Positions 10,898 to 21,180 of a stretch of DNA of 64,000 nt are shown here, one piece after another (within the stretch, counting starts at the first letter, position 1; each line of letters starts with the position of its first letter). Both the position numbers and the translations under genes were made by a program. This stretch comes from Saccopteryx bilineata (Eukaryota; Chordata; Mammalia; Chiroptera; Emballonuridae). The DNA lies in assembly GCF_036850765.1 (NCBI RefSeq), contig NC_089494.1, positions 1,426,001-1,490,000 on the forward strand, in the 5' to 3' direction. The notes beneath the pieces are model-generated. The model saw nothing but the letters and a program-made list of their open reading frames with translations. It searched no databases and was not told the origin of the DNA.

Positions 10898-13507
10898 GTG
10901 AGGCCTTGGAAGCCTGAGAGCGGGCCGGGCGGGTCTCAGATAGCCGAGCAGGAAACAGCATCTCTCTGAGCGGTGGTCAGAGAGAGGGCTCTTCTCTCCC
11001 TGAAAGGTCCCCCTTTCCCCCGTCCTGGTCTGTGAGGCCAGCACAGACCCCTGCACGGCCGGGCTGCGCACAGTGGACGTCTGGCGCGGCGTGCAGGCCA
11101 CGCTCCTCGCCAGCTTCAGGGTGGTGTGACCGTGTGCCGTGTCTTAGCCCTTGTCTGTGTCTCGTCAGTGCCAGCTCTGACTTATGGGGTGGTCCTGCTC
11201 CTCATGGGGTGCCTGTCCATAAACAAGGGGGTGTCTCCGCAGGGGGTCCTGGTGGGGGATGGAGCGCTCAGGGTGGTGACCCTGCTGGACAACCGTGAGG
11301 GTAGAGGTCTGGAGGGTTGGTCAGATTTCCACACCTTTTTAGTGAATTCTTTGGTTTCACCATGGTTTGGGGGGTCAGTTCTGGCAAGTTGCCATGAACT
11401 TAGAGGACACGTGTCCGTCTGTCTGTCCTGGTGGGAACGCGGCAGGTGAATGAGCCTCATGTCAGTGGGATAGGGAGACCCCGTGCCTCCTTCTGTCTCT
11501 GCAGTTGGGGCTGGTCAGGGGCAGGTGTGGGGTGAGTGTGTGTAGACCAGAACTCGGGCTGCGTGGTCAGCCTCACGTGACTGGGCTGTAAAGTGTTTCT
11601 CGGGACTCATTCTCGGTCTGAGGCGGGCAGGTGCTCGGAGCTCCACTGGACGCCCGAGTCTGTCCACACTCTGCCTTCCTGCTTGAGGGGCTGGGCATTT
11701 TCTTTTTAAGTAAGTGCTTTTGGTTGTTTTCAAGTGATTTTATTCCATGTAGAAGTTCTGGGAAGGTCATAGACTGACCGGCAGTTGTCGGTCAGTTACC
11801 TGCAGTGATGTGTGTGTGTGTTGCGTGCCGACCTCGGTGGGTGTGGTTGTGCACGCGTGGTCAGTGTCGGGAGCCGTGCGGGTGGAGGTGTTCGGGGAGG
11901 GCTCTCGGTTCTCCTGTGAAGAGAGGGTTTTTCTTTGTGGTGTAGTTCACTGTTTTTGTCCACTGGCCCACGGACTGTTGCCAGTAGACTTGAAAATCTT
12001 CACACGACATCAGGCTGTTTAACTCTTTCCTGGACCAGCAGGAAATTTCTGGCGGACCGGCATTGGTCCACAGACGGCTGGGGAAACACGGGTTTAACTT
12101 GTTGATCCTGTGACCTTGGCGTTTCGATCAGTCCTGTTGCTGGTCTGGCCTGATGGCTCTCAGGCGTCCATCGGCACCGCGGGAGCTGCCTGGGGACCTC
12201 AAGTGTCACCTGTGCTGACGTTTGCAGAGGGACACGGGGACCTGGAGCCTGGGGAGCATTTAGCGCACACTTGTCATTCACACCCCCACGCAGTCATCGG
12301 CGTGGACCCTGGCTAGGGGCAGGGCAGCTGGTGACTTTCTCCGTCACTTCTCGGGCACTGTGACCCGGTCAGTGTTCTGCCAGCTCCTCCTCGGGTGGAC
12401 GCCAAGGTGGCATACGCTCTCCTGAGCCGACCCTTCGGCGGAGGCCCGGAGCTGGGGGTACTCCGCACATCTGCCCGTGCGCCGGCAGCTGCTGGACGCG
12501 GCCCCCCATTTCTCTCCTTTCCCCGTTTCCTCACTGTCCCAGGTGGCCGGCAGCCCGGCCCCAGCTCCCTGTGCTGACTCTAAACAGAAGTTCACACGCG
12601 GCCGGGAGAGCCGTGTCCCCGCCTCCCTGCCGCCCCTCTGCAGACAAACGGGCATCAGGACCAGCGGGTCGGCTGGCTGGTTCTAAACGTCCCCCGGGCA
12701 TGCAGGCCTTAGACTAACTGGGAGTCTGTTTTCGTATGGAACTGCAACTCCCAGTGTGGACGTTGCTGACCCGAGGGTAACAGTGAGCACACGGGGTCTG
12801 CATCCAGGAGAGACGGGAGGGGCGCCCCAGCCTGTGCCCCCTCCCCCCGGAAGGTTCCTCTCGCAAGTGCGGCCCCAGCCTGGGGGCCATCGTGTGTGTC
12901 AGCGGACAGGAGGTGACTCACAGGTACCCCGAGAGGAGGCGTGCGGTTGTGGCCTGTCGTGTGGCGTCCGCGGCTCTGCCGCTCCCTCCGTAGGGACACC
13001 GCGATGTCTGACGTGCGGCCTGACCAGCCGCGCCCCGGCTTTGTTCAGCTGTCACTCTGCTCCTCAGAGTTTTCAGGAGGCGCACCCTTTCTGCAGGTGT
13101 CCGCACCGTGCGAGCGCGGGCTCCTCTGTCCCAGCTGGTGGAAGGCAGAGGGACCGAGATGGTGACTGACAGTCACCACACATCCGTCTGGGGGGCCGTG
13201 CTGTGACGTCACACAGAGAGGCACTCGTTTTTAAATTAAAGAGATTGTTTTTGAAGATTAAAAAACAAAAGTTTTTCTGAAAGTTGGCTTCATTTTTTTT
13301 TACACTTGAATTACGCTGAGCAGTAATGGAAAACTGGAGAAATTGTGTGTCAAAGAAGTGACTTTTAATAAATAATCTCTAGTACGCTCCTCTTCAAAAT
13401 GGATGATAAATTCTTGGCAGGCTCATTCTCATTTACACTTAATAATGGGTCAGAGGAGATGGGAGTTGGAACCCCCGTCGGCCAGGACTGTTCCGCAGTG
13501 TCGGCTC

Positions 13508-13610
13508 CTCCGAGGTCCAGAGGGAGAGTGGACAGCACCCCGTGTGACCGCTCCCTGCCCCTCCGAGGTCCAGAGGGAGAGTGGACAGCACCCCGTGTGA
13601 CCGCTCCCTG
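13508..13610. repeat. Tandem duplication, two copies of a 53-bp unit
   Basis: CTCCGAGGTCCAGAGGGAGA and the following 33 bases at 13508 recur nearly unchanged at 13561. A young two-copy duplication. Confidence 0.9.
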
Positions 13611-16285
13611 TCCCGGGCATGGCGGCGGTCCCGGCAGGCGGGCCTCACCGGGCCCTTGTTCAGGGTCACCTTTCACAGTCACGTGGAGGACGTGGTGCAG
13701 GGGTCAGCACACACGTCAGCCCCCAGGAGAACTCCGCTGAGAAACGGCATCGCTGACTGTTCTCGGGTGACGGCTGGGAAGCCAGGCTGCCCCAGTCAGT
13801 GCTCGGAGGGCCACGGGCAGGCGTGGGAGGACAGCGAGGGTCAGCGTGGACTGTGGCCAATGGCGCCCAGAGGTCACAGCTGAGGACTTGAGCGGCGCGG
13901 CCAGAGCACTGACGGGCAGGCGGATGGGGTCAGCAGGGCAGACGAGGGGCGTGTGTGATCGGGAGGGACAGAGCGGCTGCTCCGAGAGCTGATGGCACAC
14001 AGCAGCTGTGTGTGCAGCTGATGTCTCCGTGATGTGAGGAAGGGGGGTTCCTGCAACTGAGCGTCTGAGGGTCTGGGCTCAGGCGTCATCTTCTACACAG
14101 AGGTGGGGCCACCTGCCTGCCTCCTGGTCAGGGCCTGCGAGGCCGCGCTGGTCCCAGGCCGGCAGGCTGCCTTGGGTCAGTGAGCACGGGTGGCTGCCCT
14201 GGGCGGGGCCAGCAGCAGGAGCTCCGAGAAGGAAGGGTGCTCAGTGGCAGAGGTCCGGGGGGAAGAGCCTGTGGGGACCCCTTCCCGAGGGGCAGGGCAG
14301 GGACGCCAGGAGAGGGGACACCGCGGCCACCTCAGCGGCACCCTCGGGGCGGGTCTCCGGCACACCGCGGGCCCAGGGCTGCCTGGCGGGGTCGCGGGCA
14401 GGGGTTTGCTTGGCTTTCTGAGCGATGCTTCCGGGTCATCTCCCATCAAGTCCCCGCACTCACGGAGTGTCTTTTGCTCCTGGTTAGTGTTCATAAAGCA
14501 GTGATACTTTTTTTTTTTTTTTTACTACAGTGGTTCTTTCAGAAGAATTGATAACGGACACGGGTTGTGTGGAGTAACGAGGGCCCTCGGGGTCGCAGCG
14601 GCCTGGGCGGAGGAGGCCTCTCGCTGTCCCCAGCCTCCCGGGAGGGGCTTTCCTGGGCGGGGCGTCCCCTGCGGGGACCGAGCACACTCTTCCACCGCGG
14701 GGCAAGTGAGGTCAGGGTTGGCCTCCTACCTTCCTCTAGTCCTGGCTCCTTCGGAGTTGGTTGGTTATTCCTGTAACTCTCTGTTATTCCCTCTGTTGAC
14801 TCCCCAGCTGCAGCTGTATCTCATCGGCAGGCAGGGGTGGCTCTGGGGTCCCCGTGAGCGGCACGGTCTGCCCACCACGGTCCCTCCACCCTCACCTGTC
14901 CTTGTGCATTCGACAGCGTGCTGCAGGCCTCTCACCGTATAGGGTTATTATGTTAGCCTTAAACAGTCCCCTGTCTTTTAAAGGAACTACTGATAGAATT
15001 CTTTTTCTGACCCTTCCCCCTTCCACCATGACCGTCATTGCGGGGTGTGTCCTTCCTGTGAGTCGACCAGGGTCCCGCCAGCACCCCCTCCTTCTGCCTG
15101 GAAACGCCCTGGACGCCTGCCCCCCAGTCCAGGTCGGGCGCCCTGAGTCGGGTGTGTCTCCGTCCCGCGTCGGGGGACGCTCTCGCTCACGGGAGGACGG
15201 TGGTGGTGGTTTTGTTTGCCCGCACGCCATAGACACGCCGTGCTCCTGCCTAGTTTCTGACGAGCGTCTGAGGTGGTTCGGATCTTTGGTCCTCGCTCCT
15301 AACAGGCCTTTTTTCTCTGGTGGCTTTGGACACTTGATCTCTCGCTCACCGGTGTTGGGTAGTTTAGTTGTGACGTGCTTCTGCGTGGGTGTTTTGTGCT
15401 TATTCGGCCTGGGGTTTGTAGAGTTTCTCAGATGCGAGGGTGTATACTTTGTATGTCATTTGGAAAGCGTGTAGTCATTCAGATTTTTTCCTCCCCTTTT
15501 TTGGGGGACTCAGGTTCCTGTTCACGTTGGTGACCTGATCCTGTTGCACGGACCACCTGACATGGTCCGTGTTTCTGGCCTCCTCCTCTCTCTGTGCCTG
15601 ACTTGGGGTAGTTTGTGTGGCTCTGTCTGCAAGCTTCCTGACGTCTTCTTCCGTAGTTGTAAGATACACTGAGTTCCCTCGTGTGCGTGGGGTCCTCCAG
15701 GGAGCAGAGGCCGGGAGGGGCTAGATGACGACAGGAGCTTGGGGACAAGACACCTGCGAAGGAGAACGGGGAGAGAGCCCCGAGTGCCCGAGAGAGCCGT
15801 TAGTCCTCAAGGCTGGTCTGATGTCTGTGGCGGGAAGGAGGGGGGTTGGACCAGCTCCAGGGGTGGTGCAGGGGTGGTGCCTGCAGCTGCTCTGGCCCAG
15901 TGACCCCCCTGTGGTGGCCGGCGTGCTTGTCGGAATCGGAGAGCAGACACGTGGGCCCCTCAACGTCCTCCTGCCACTCGGGTCTCCTGCAGCGTCCAGC
16001 ACCCTGGGGAGCCCGCCTGTCTGACCACCATCACAGCCCTCAGTCACCGTGCTCTCGTGCCGTCTCCTCTGCCTGTGGTAGTGCCTGGCAGCCGCTCTAG
16101 GCCACCTGCCTGTGCCCCGGGAGCCGGACCTCTGTGGACTGTGTCCCCAGGGCCCTGCCCCCCGACATCAGGGGTACGCCCGCGGGGGGAGCAGGGGCTG
16201 AGACATCAGTCCTCCAGTTCCATCACCACCCTGCCAGCCCGCCCCGCCCTCCCACAGCGGCCACTCTGGGGCCTGGGCGGCTCCG

Positions 16286-16384
16286 GACTCCTGCCAGGGC
16301 CCTGTCCCCCCTCCCCCCGACTCCTGCCAGGGCCCTGTCCCCCCTCCCCCCGACTCCCGCCAGGGCCCCGTCCCCCTCCCCCGC
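16286..16384. repeat. Three copies of a 33-bp C-rich unit
   Basis: Units begin GACTCCTGCCAGGGCCCTGT at 16286 and 16319, and GACTCCCGCCAGGGCCCCGT at 16352, each followed by CCCCCTCCCCCC. The opposite strand is G-rich. Confidence 0.9.
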
Positions 16385-16454
16385 CCCACTGGCTGTGAGG
16401 CCCCACATCGGGCTCAGCTCAGTCCTGCTGGGAGGACCCTTGGGCACCGGCTGC

Positions 16455-16660
16455 TTCAGCTGGGATGTCACCAGTGGGTTTTCAGGTGGTGATGGTCAGA
16501 GTCGATTCAGCTGGGATGTCACCAGTGGGTTCTCAGGTGGTGATGGTCAGAGTCGATTCAGCTGGGATGTCATCAGTGGGTTCTCAGGTGGTGATGGTCA
16601 GAGTTGATTCAGCTGGGATGTCATCAGTGGGTTCTCAGGTGGTGATGGTCAGAGTTGATT
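16455..16660. repeat. Four copies of a 51-bp unit
   Basis: Each unit starts TTCAGCTGGGATGTCA and ends GGTGATGGTCAGAGT plus a GATT boundary. Because 51 is a multiple of three, a 17-residue peptide repeat stays in frame, but there is no surrounding gene signal and the array lies within the last intron. Confidence 0.93.
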
Positions 16661-16958
16661 CCAAGTGTCTGTGTGGGTCACCCCAACTCCAGCTCTCACC
16701 CACTGTCCCCTCGATAGCCTCATCACCCTCCTGACATCACGGGAACACTGGGCTGGGCTGTGTCTGCAGGCCCCCGCCAGGACGGAAGGTCTCGCGGGCA
16801 GAGCTGTGCCGTGCCTGGTTCCCGCAGAGCCCGTCCCTCACCACAGGGCCGTGTGGAGGCCTCGCTGGTGTGGAGGGTGCGGGGCGGGTCAGGGGGCCAC
16901 TGCTGGGGGCTGGCGTGCCTGTGAGCTTGCGGTGACCATGGCCTGCTTCCCTCCACAG

Positions 16959-17027
16959 CTGCCAGGCCGCAAGTACAGCCCCGGGTACAACGCGGATGTG
17001 GGAGACACGTGGATCTGGCTGAAGTGA
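16959..17027 (+). CDS. Terminal coding exon with stop codon of the unidentified gene
   Basis: The exon opens after CCCTCCACAG. Its 22 codons begin [20 protein letters not shown] and end LK, with TGA at 17025-17027. The aromatic, compact C-terminus looks like the end of a folded domain rather than a disordered tail. Joined with the three upstream exons, about 104 C-terminal residues are visible: a charged helical part followed by a beta-rich part. The exon is followed by a short 3' UTR with a canonical AATAAA. I could not assign the protein; a translated search of the joined exons would settle it at once. Confidence 0.85.
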   Translation: MPGRKYSPGYNADVGDTWIWLK

Positions 17028-17335
17028 CGGCCTCGCTCCAGCTGCCCGCGGCGACGAGGGGTTTCCAGTCCGCCGACTCTTGTGGGCGCCATGGAGCTGT
17101 AAAACTGGGGGAGGTGACCGATCTGAAGACCACACTGCAGAAGAGTGGCCGTGGGCCTGGTCGGGGAGCCTCCCGATGTATTTGGAATGATCTGTATCCA
17201 TCCCTGGGGACAGTGCCCCTGCGAGACCAGCCGTCCCTAGAGGGGCGCCCTCCCGCCCTCAGCTCAGTGTCACGTGGGCCTGCACGTTGCTTCTTCAGAC
17301 CAGAAATAAAGCGGCTCGGGGCACTTGTCTCCCGG
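17028..17335 (+). other. 3' UTR of the unidentified gene
   Basis: GC-rich sequence from the stop codon to just past the polyadenylation signal. The likely cleavage site is 10-30 bases after 17310. No repeat falls in it. Confidence 0.7.
17305..17310 (+). terminator. Polyadenylation signal AATAAA
   Basis: A canonical hexamer 278 bases after the stop codon, with GT/T-containing sequence downstream (GCACTTGTCT; GTGTGTTC near 17364). It marks the probable end of the only gene seen in this window. Confidence 0.8.
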
Positions 17336-17584
17336 ACCTCTGCTCGCACTGCCCACGCCCCCACGTGTGTTCACCATCTCACCCACCGCGTCTGCGAGCG
17401 GCGTGGTGTAACTCAGACCTGTGTTAGGGTTAAAGCACCTGTCCTAACAATCTTCTATACAAAAGTAAAAAGAGTTAAGAGGGAATACCAAAAAATGGAA
17501 GAAATTACCATAGATTTTTAGATTTCTGTTTTAAGAATTAAATAAAGTTTCCCCACAGTTTTGAGTTGGAGCTCAGGTTTAAGT

Positions 17585-17809
17585 GGATGAGGATGGCCAT
17601 GGAGCTGTCCTGAGCTGCACCTGGGCCAACTTGCTTGAACCATTCAAGCCATGGCTGCGGGAAGGGAGGGGAAGAGAGACAGAGAGGAAGGAGAGGGGGA
17701 GGGGTGGAGAAGCAGATGGGCGCTTCTCCTGTGTGCCCTGGCCGGGAATCGAACCCGGGACTTCTGCACACCAGGCCGACGCTCTACCACTGAGCCAACT
17801 GGCCAGGGC
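17585..17809 (-). mobile_element. Bat tRNA-derived SINE (VES/Rhin type), antisense, partial
   Basis: Read on the minus strand it starts GCCCTGGCCAGTTGGCTCAG, with the A box region and the B box GGTTCGATTCCCGGCC. The GGAGAAGC spacer and pyrimidine tract follow, then the CAACTTGGCCCAGGTG body. It stops well short of the full-length 3' tail seen in other copies, so it is 3'-incomplete or rearranged. Lies just downstream of the gene end. Confidence 0.9.
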
Positions 17810-20800
17810 TGAAATTCTTAATTTAAAAATTGTGTTTAGACTGGGGAGCGGGTGAGAGGGAGGGTATAAAGAGGAACAAATATAAGGTGATGGAAAATGA
17901 TTTGACTTTGGGTGATGGGTAATGAGAAGAAAAGAAAAAATAAAGTAAAAAGTCATGTTTATAAAAAGAGTGACATTTCCACCAGAGCCGCCCCCGAAGT
18001 CAGCACTCGGGAGCCCCACTCAGACCAAGCTGCACGGCTCAGCGCCGTGTAACTCTGTGGAATTATCGTTTTTATCTCCATGAGGCTGTGCCTGGTGGCT
18101 GTAGTAAAAACCCCAGGTTTCAATGTTTAAAGAGCCATTTTCCTCAGGCCTGCTCCCTGGCCATGGCTCTTCCCCACGGGGGCTCTGTGAGCCCAGCTGT
18201 CACAGCTGTGACCGTAGCCCTGGACAGGGCAGTGTGGACAGATGCCCACTGCAGCCCCTGGTGTGGACAGATGCCCACTGCAGCCCCCGGTGTGGGCCCT
18301 TCGGCTGTGGCCGCCCTGAGGCGAGTGTCTGAGGAGGCGCGGTCCCAGCCCCAGGCACCCAGCGCCCAGCACGGGTGACCGGGTGGAGGGAGGCGGGGAC
18401 AGCAGGAGCATGTGGCCCCGAGGACGGTGACGGTGTGTCTGGGACAGGAGCACCGTTGGGGACAGGCCCAGGAGAGCCTGTGGGGGTGCAGGGTGGTGCG
18501 CTCGGCGGGGGAAGGCCGGGAGGACAGGAGCAGGGTGCAGGCGTCCTGTTAGGCCGTGGTGTCCACTGTGGAGCAGGCGCAGCCGCCCCCACCCAGGGCG
18601 TCTCGTGAGCACGTGTGCAGCCCCAGGGGCGGAGTTTGTTCCTCGGGAAGCACAGGGGAAGGGGCTGGCGGGCGGGTTCTCGTGCTGGACATCAACCCCT
18701 TGGACTCGGGAGAACGCCGGCCGAAGGCGAGGGCAGCGTGGGTTGGTCTGAGCACCGCGGTGTTGAGTACACAGCGTGCACGCTGCGCGGCCGTCCTGCG
18801 GCCTGAAGGGTTCTGTTTGTCTTGCTGCTCTGGACACGCTGCATGAAGCCGGGGTCCCCAGCCCTCCCCCGTCTTAGACGTCCCTGTCCTGTCGTGCCCT
18901 CAAGGTGCTGGGTGACCCTGAGCGAGGACTGGGCTCCCCTGGGGCTCAGGCAGGTGGCGGCGGGGCAGCCCACGCCCTCCCTCATGAAGGACTCCCTCCC
19001 TCCAGTGTGGGGAGCGACACCCCGGGTCCTGCCCGCTGCCAGGGTGCCCAGGCTCAGGTGGGCGGCCTTGACGGGCCCAGGGTCGTCCTCTGCTCTCGTC
19101 CTCTCCACCCAGAGACCAGGCCCGGGTCAGCGGAGCCGCGTGCGGCTGGGTCTCGGGGCCCATGTGAGCGCCTGTGCTCCTAGGAGGAGTCCACCCACCG
19201 TGAGGACACGGGATTCCCGTGTTTGGGGAGACAGCAAACAGGCTCAGAAGGGCCGCCTGCAGGACACGTACTCAAACCCACCCGCCCAGCCCACAGACCG
19301 ACGGAGCCTTGGACCGTGGGAGCCGTGTTGCTGCAGACTTGACGCTGTCCTGCGTGGGCGCTCTGCAGCGACGTGGCCGACGCCCCAGCCCTGATCTGGG
19401 GCTGTGCTGTGGGAGGGCACCACGCACGGGGGGCATGTGCACAAACCAGCGGTTATCAGGGAAGGTGTGTGCATCACCAACGGGCCAGCCAGCCAGGGAG
19501 TCGGGCTGGGGAGCAGCCTGGCTGAGCCCGGAGCTGGCTCCCTGTGCAGAGACCCCCACCTGCCCGCAGGGGGCGTGCCCACGGTGCCGGGCAGCGCGCA
19601 GAGCGCAGCCTCGGGTCCCCGTGCACAGACCCCCGCCCGCCCGCAGGGGGCGTGCCCACGGTGCCGGGCAGCGGGCGGAGCGCGGCCTCCGGTCCCCGTG
19701 CAGAGACCCCCGCCCGCCCGCAGGGGGCGTGCCCACGGTGCCGGGCAGCGGGCGGAGCGCGGCCTCGGGTCCCCGTGCAGAGACCCCCACCTGCCCGCAG
19801 GGGGGCGTGCCCACGGTGCCGGGCAGCGCGCAGAGCGCAGCCTCGGGTCCCCGTGCAGAGACCCCTGCCCGCCCGCAGGGGGCGTGCCCACGGTGCCGGG
19901 CAGCGGCCGGAGTGCAGCCTCGGGTCCCTTTCACCCACACCCAGGACCCCTGGGCTCTGTGGCCAGACTGGACCAGGTTGGACTTAACGGGCTCCAGGTT
20001 CCAAATCACCATATTGTGGTTTCCCTAGAGGGTGTGGCCTGGGCTTAGAAAGCACCTCGGTGCCCAGGGCTGGTGGGGCCGGGCATCCCTGCCGCCCTCC
20101 CTGCCCACTCGGCCCATGCACAGGTGCCTCTGAGGGGCTGCAGGGACGGCCTTCCTGTATGCACGGTCCGCTCCCTCCTCTGCTTTTCCCAGACGGTGGG
20201 CCGTTAGGACAGGGCCGCGGGGCGGAGGGCCAGGGGAGGTGCCCGCAGGAACGTCCCGGACGATGGCATGAGCGTGAGCTGCGTGAGAAGGCGCAGGAAG
20301 GACATTCCTGGTGGCGGGCAAGAGGGCAGGTCCTGAACTCTGCAGTGGGGGTGGGGGTGCGCCCGCAGGGACCTGGGAGGAGGCTGCACGTTTCTGTTCC
20401 TGCGATTCGTCCAGTCCCGGCACCCAGAGCGGGGCGCCTGAGCCCTCCAGCAGGAGGAGGTTCACCCCCAGTGAGACCACTGTGCGTCCACTCCCTGTGG
20501 GCTCCCGACTCACCGCTGCCTTCTCACTCATCTGGCACCTGTGATGCGGCCGCCAGACGGGTCAGGCAGGTGCCCAGTTGAGTCCCCCCGCTCCACACTC
20601 CTCCATGCCTCCCCGAGCAGGTGACGCGGTCATTGTACGGGAGCCCCTCCTGCTGTCCCCAAGGCAGTGGACCCATGCAGAGGGCCATCATCGCTGTCTC
20701 CACAAGGCTGCACGGTGCCTCCCTGGGCTCACGCGCACACACGACACTGTCCACCTCTGTGAAGTGTGGGTGAGTGCAGAGGAGTCTCAGCAGATGAGCA

Positions 20801-20820
20801 GCTTTAAAGCCCACTGAGGG
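17810..20820. other. Intergenic stretch without a supported gene
   Basis: AT-rich for about 250 bases after the SINE, then GC-rich. A short two-copy duplication lies around 18233-18290 and a five-copy 77-bp array at 19533-19927. Long minus and plus reading frames here (up to about 270 codons) have the proline/arginine/glycine bias of GC-rich noncoding DNA and carry no recognisable domain. Confidence 0.6.
19533..19927. repeat. Minisatellite, five copies of a 76-77 bp unit
   Basis: The unit contains GCAGAGACCCCCGCCCGCCC, then GCAGGGGGCGTGCCCACGGT and GCCGGGCAGCG. Copies differ by a few bases and one extra G. CpG density is high. It keeps frames open on both strands, which explains the 269- and 246-codon frames at this site. 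Confidence 0.95.
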
Positions 20821-21180
20821 GCCCTGGCCGGTTGGCTCAGTGGTAGAGCATCGGCCTGGCGTGCAGGAGTCCTGGGTTCAATTCCCAGCCAGGGCACACA
20901 GGAGAAGCGCCCATCTGCCTCTCCACCCCTCCCCCTCTCCTTCCTCTCTGTCTCTCTCTTCCCCTTCCTCAGCCGAGGCTCCACTGGAGCAAAGTTGGCC
21001 CGGGCGCTGAGGACGGCTCTGTGGCCTCTGCCTCAGGAGCTAGAATGGCCCTGGTTGCAACAGAGCGATGCCCCAGATGGGCAGAGCGTTGCCTCCTGGT
21101 GGGCGTGCTGGGTGGATCCCGGTCGGGCGCATGCGGGAGTCTGTCTGACTGCCTCCCGTTTCTCAATAATAAAAAAAAAG
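20821..21180 (+). mobile_element. Bat tRNA-derived SINE, full length
   Basis: Head GCCCTGGCCGGTTGGCTCAG, B box GGTTCAATTCCCAGCC, the CACAGGAGAAGCGCC spacer, a CT-rich tract, the body with GCTCCACTGGAGCAAAGTTG, a 3' part containing GGATCCCGGTCGGGCGCATG, and an A-rich tail ending near 21180. It is slightly diverged. The tRNA-like head is not a functional tRNA gene. Confidence 0.95.

Larger units (their letters stand above)
10898..16958 (+). other. Last intron (6.1 kb)
   Basis: A phase 0 intron from GTGAGG to CCTCCACAG. Three short tandem repeats sit in it (13508-13610, 16286-16384, 16455-16660), as does a poly(T) run near 14509-14523. The remaining stretches (10900-13500, 13620-16280, 16670-16950) are GC-rich and hold no exon, mobile element or RNA gene that I can support. 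Confidence 0.75.

Noticed and set aside
19219..20048. Overlapping 214-269 codon frames on both strands
   Set aside because: High-GC sequence with a 77-bp repeat; composition is that of stop-poor noncoding DNA and there is no domain.
20821..20895. tRNA gene-like sequence with A and B boxes (also at the heads of all other SINEs)
   Set aside because: These are the tRNA-derived heads of SINEs: they continue into the SINE body, have mutated stems, and carry target duplications.
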